Shown piece after piece: positions 12,122-12,183 of a DNA stretch of 12,183 nucleotides. The number at the start of each line of letters is the position of its first letter. Within the stretch, counting starts at the first letter, position 1. The position numbers and the translations under genes were made by a program. The notes beneath the pieces are model-generated. The model was given only the letters and a program-made list of their open reading frames with translations, searched no databases and was not told the DNA's origin. The DNA comes from JARROD01 sp037384225 (GTDB lineage: Bacteria > Pseudomonadota > Gammaproteobacteria > Pseudomonadales > Cellvibrionaceae): NCBI GenBank assembly GCA_037384225.1, contig JARROD010000138.1, positions 1 to 12,183 of the forward strand, in the 5' to 3' direction.

Positions 12122-12183
12122 ACGAAATACCCTCTTTATTCCACACTTTCCCCCGTTTCTTCCACGTTTTTGGATTTTAAACC

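Overview
The window looks like a marine or soil gammaproteobacterium that degrades plant polysaccharide, most like the Cellvibrionaceae and relatives. The clues are a large multi-domain pectate lyase lipoprotein, a TonB-dependent receptor remnant beside it, a tRNA-Arg(ACG) fragment very close to the E. coli gene, and P4-like regulatory RNA. Taxonomy is inferred from gene content only.

Layout. Positions 1-430 hold two insertion-sequence remnants: the first 30 codons of a transposase running off the left edge, and the C-terminal piece of an IS91-family transposase. The second abuts and truncates a DUF4252 gene. Positions 415-2286 (minus strand) form a tightly packed four-gene operon: DUF4252 lipoprotein, ECF sigma factor, one-pass membrane protein (probable anti-sigma), second DUF4252 protein. 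A good ECF-type promoter stands in front of it, so autoregulated envelope signalling is likely. Positions 2417-3471 are a graveyard of a DUF4331 fragment, a histidine-kinase fragment and an IS91 transposase N-terminus joined end to end. A probable bidirectional terminator (3755-3824) follows.

Positions 3822-6152 (minus) encode a 776-residue PL1 pectate lyase lipoprotein with a TIG/IPT-like domain, a beta-propeller-like region and an Asp/Gly linker before the catalytic domain. Diverging from it is a frameshifted TonB-dependent receptor remnant (6418-6649). Then come a small periplasmic coiled-coil protein (6630-7100, minus), an MFS exporter (7284-8522, plus) and a secreted PIG-L/LmbE-type deacetylase (8641-9549, plus).

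From about 9550 to the right edge the DNA is mobile: a frameshifted tyrosine-recombinase remnant, the exact 3' half of tRNA-Arg(ACG) with its terminator (an attachment-site scar), a MazEF/PemIK toxin-antitoxin pair with a palindromic operator, a hypothetical gene, and a leftward P4-phage-like immunity region. That last region has a sigma70 promoter, a C4-like antisense RNA, and an Ash-like ORF with an intrinsic terminator inside it. The arrangement suggests tandem insertion of a P4-like satellite or island at the tRNA, with an intact tRNA-Arg and a second integrase expected beyond the right edge.

The most unusual things are the DUF4252/sigma/anti-sigma/DUF4252 operon with one copy clipped by IS91, the ORF overlying a terminator downstream of a C4-like RNA, and the int/tRNA-half/mazEF junction. 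No CRISPR array, rRNA or complete tRNA is visible.
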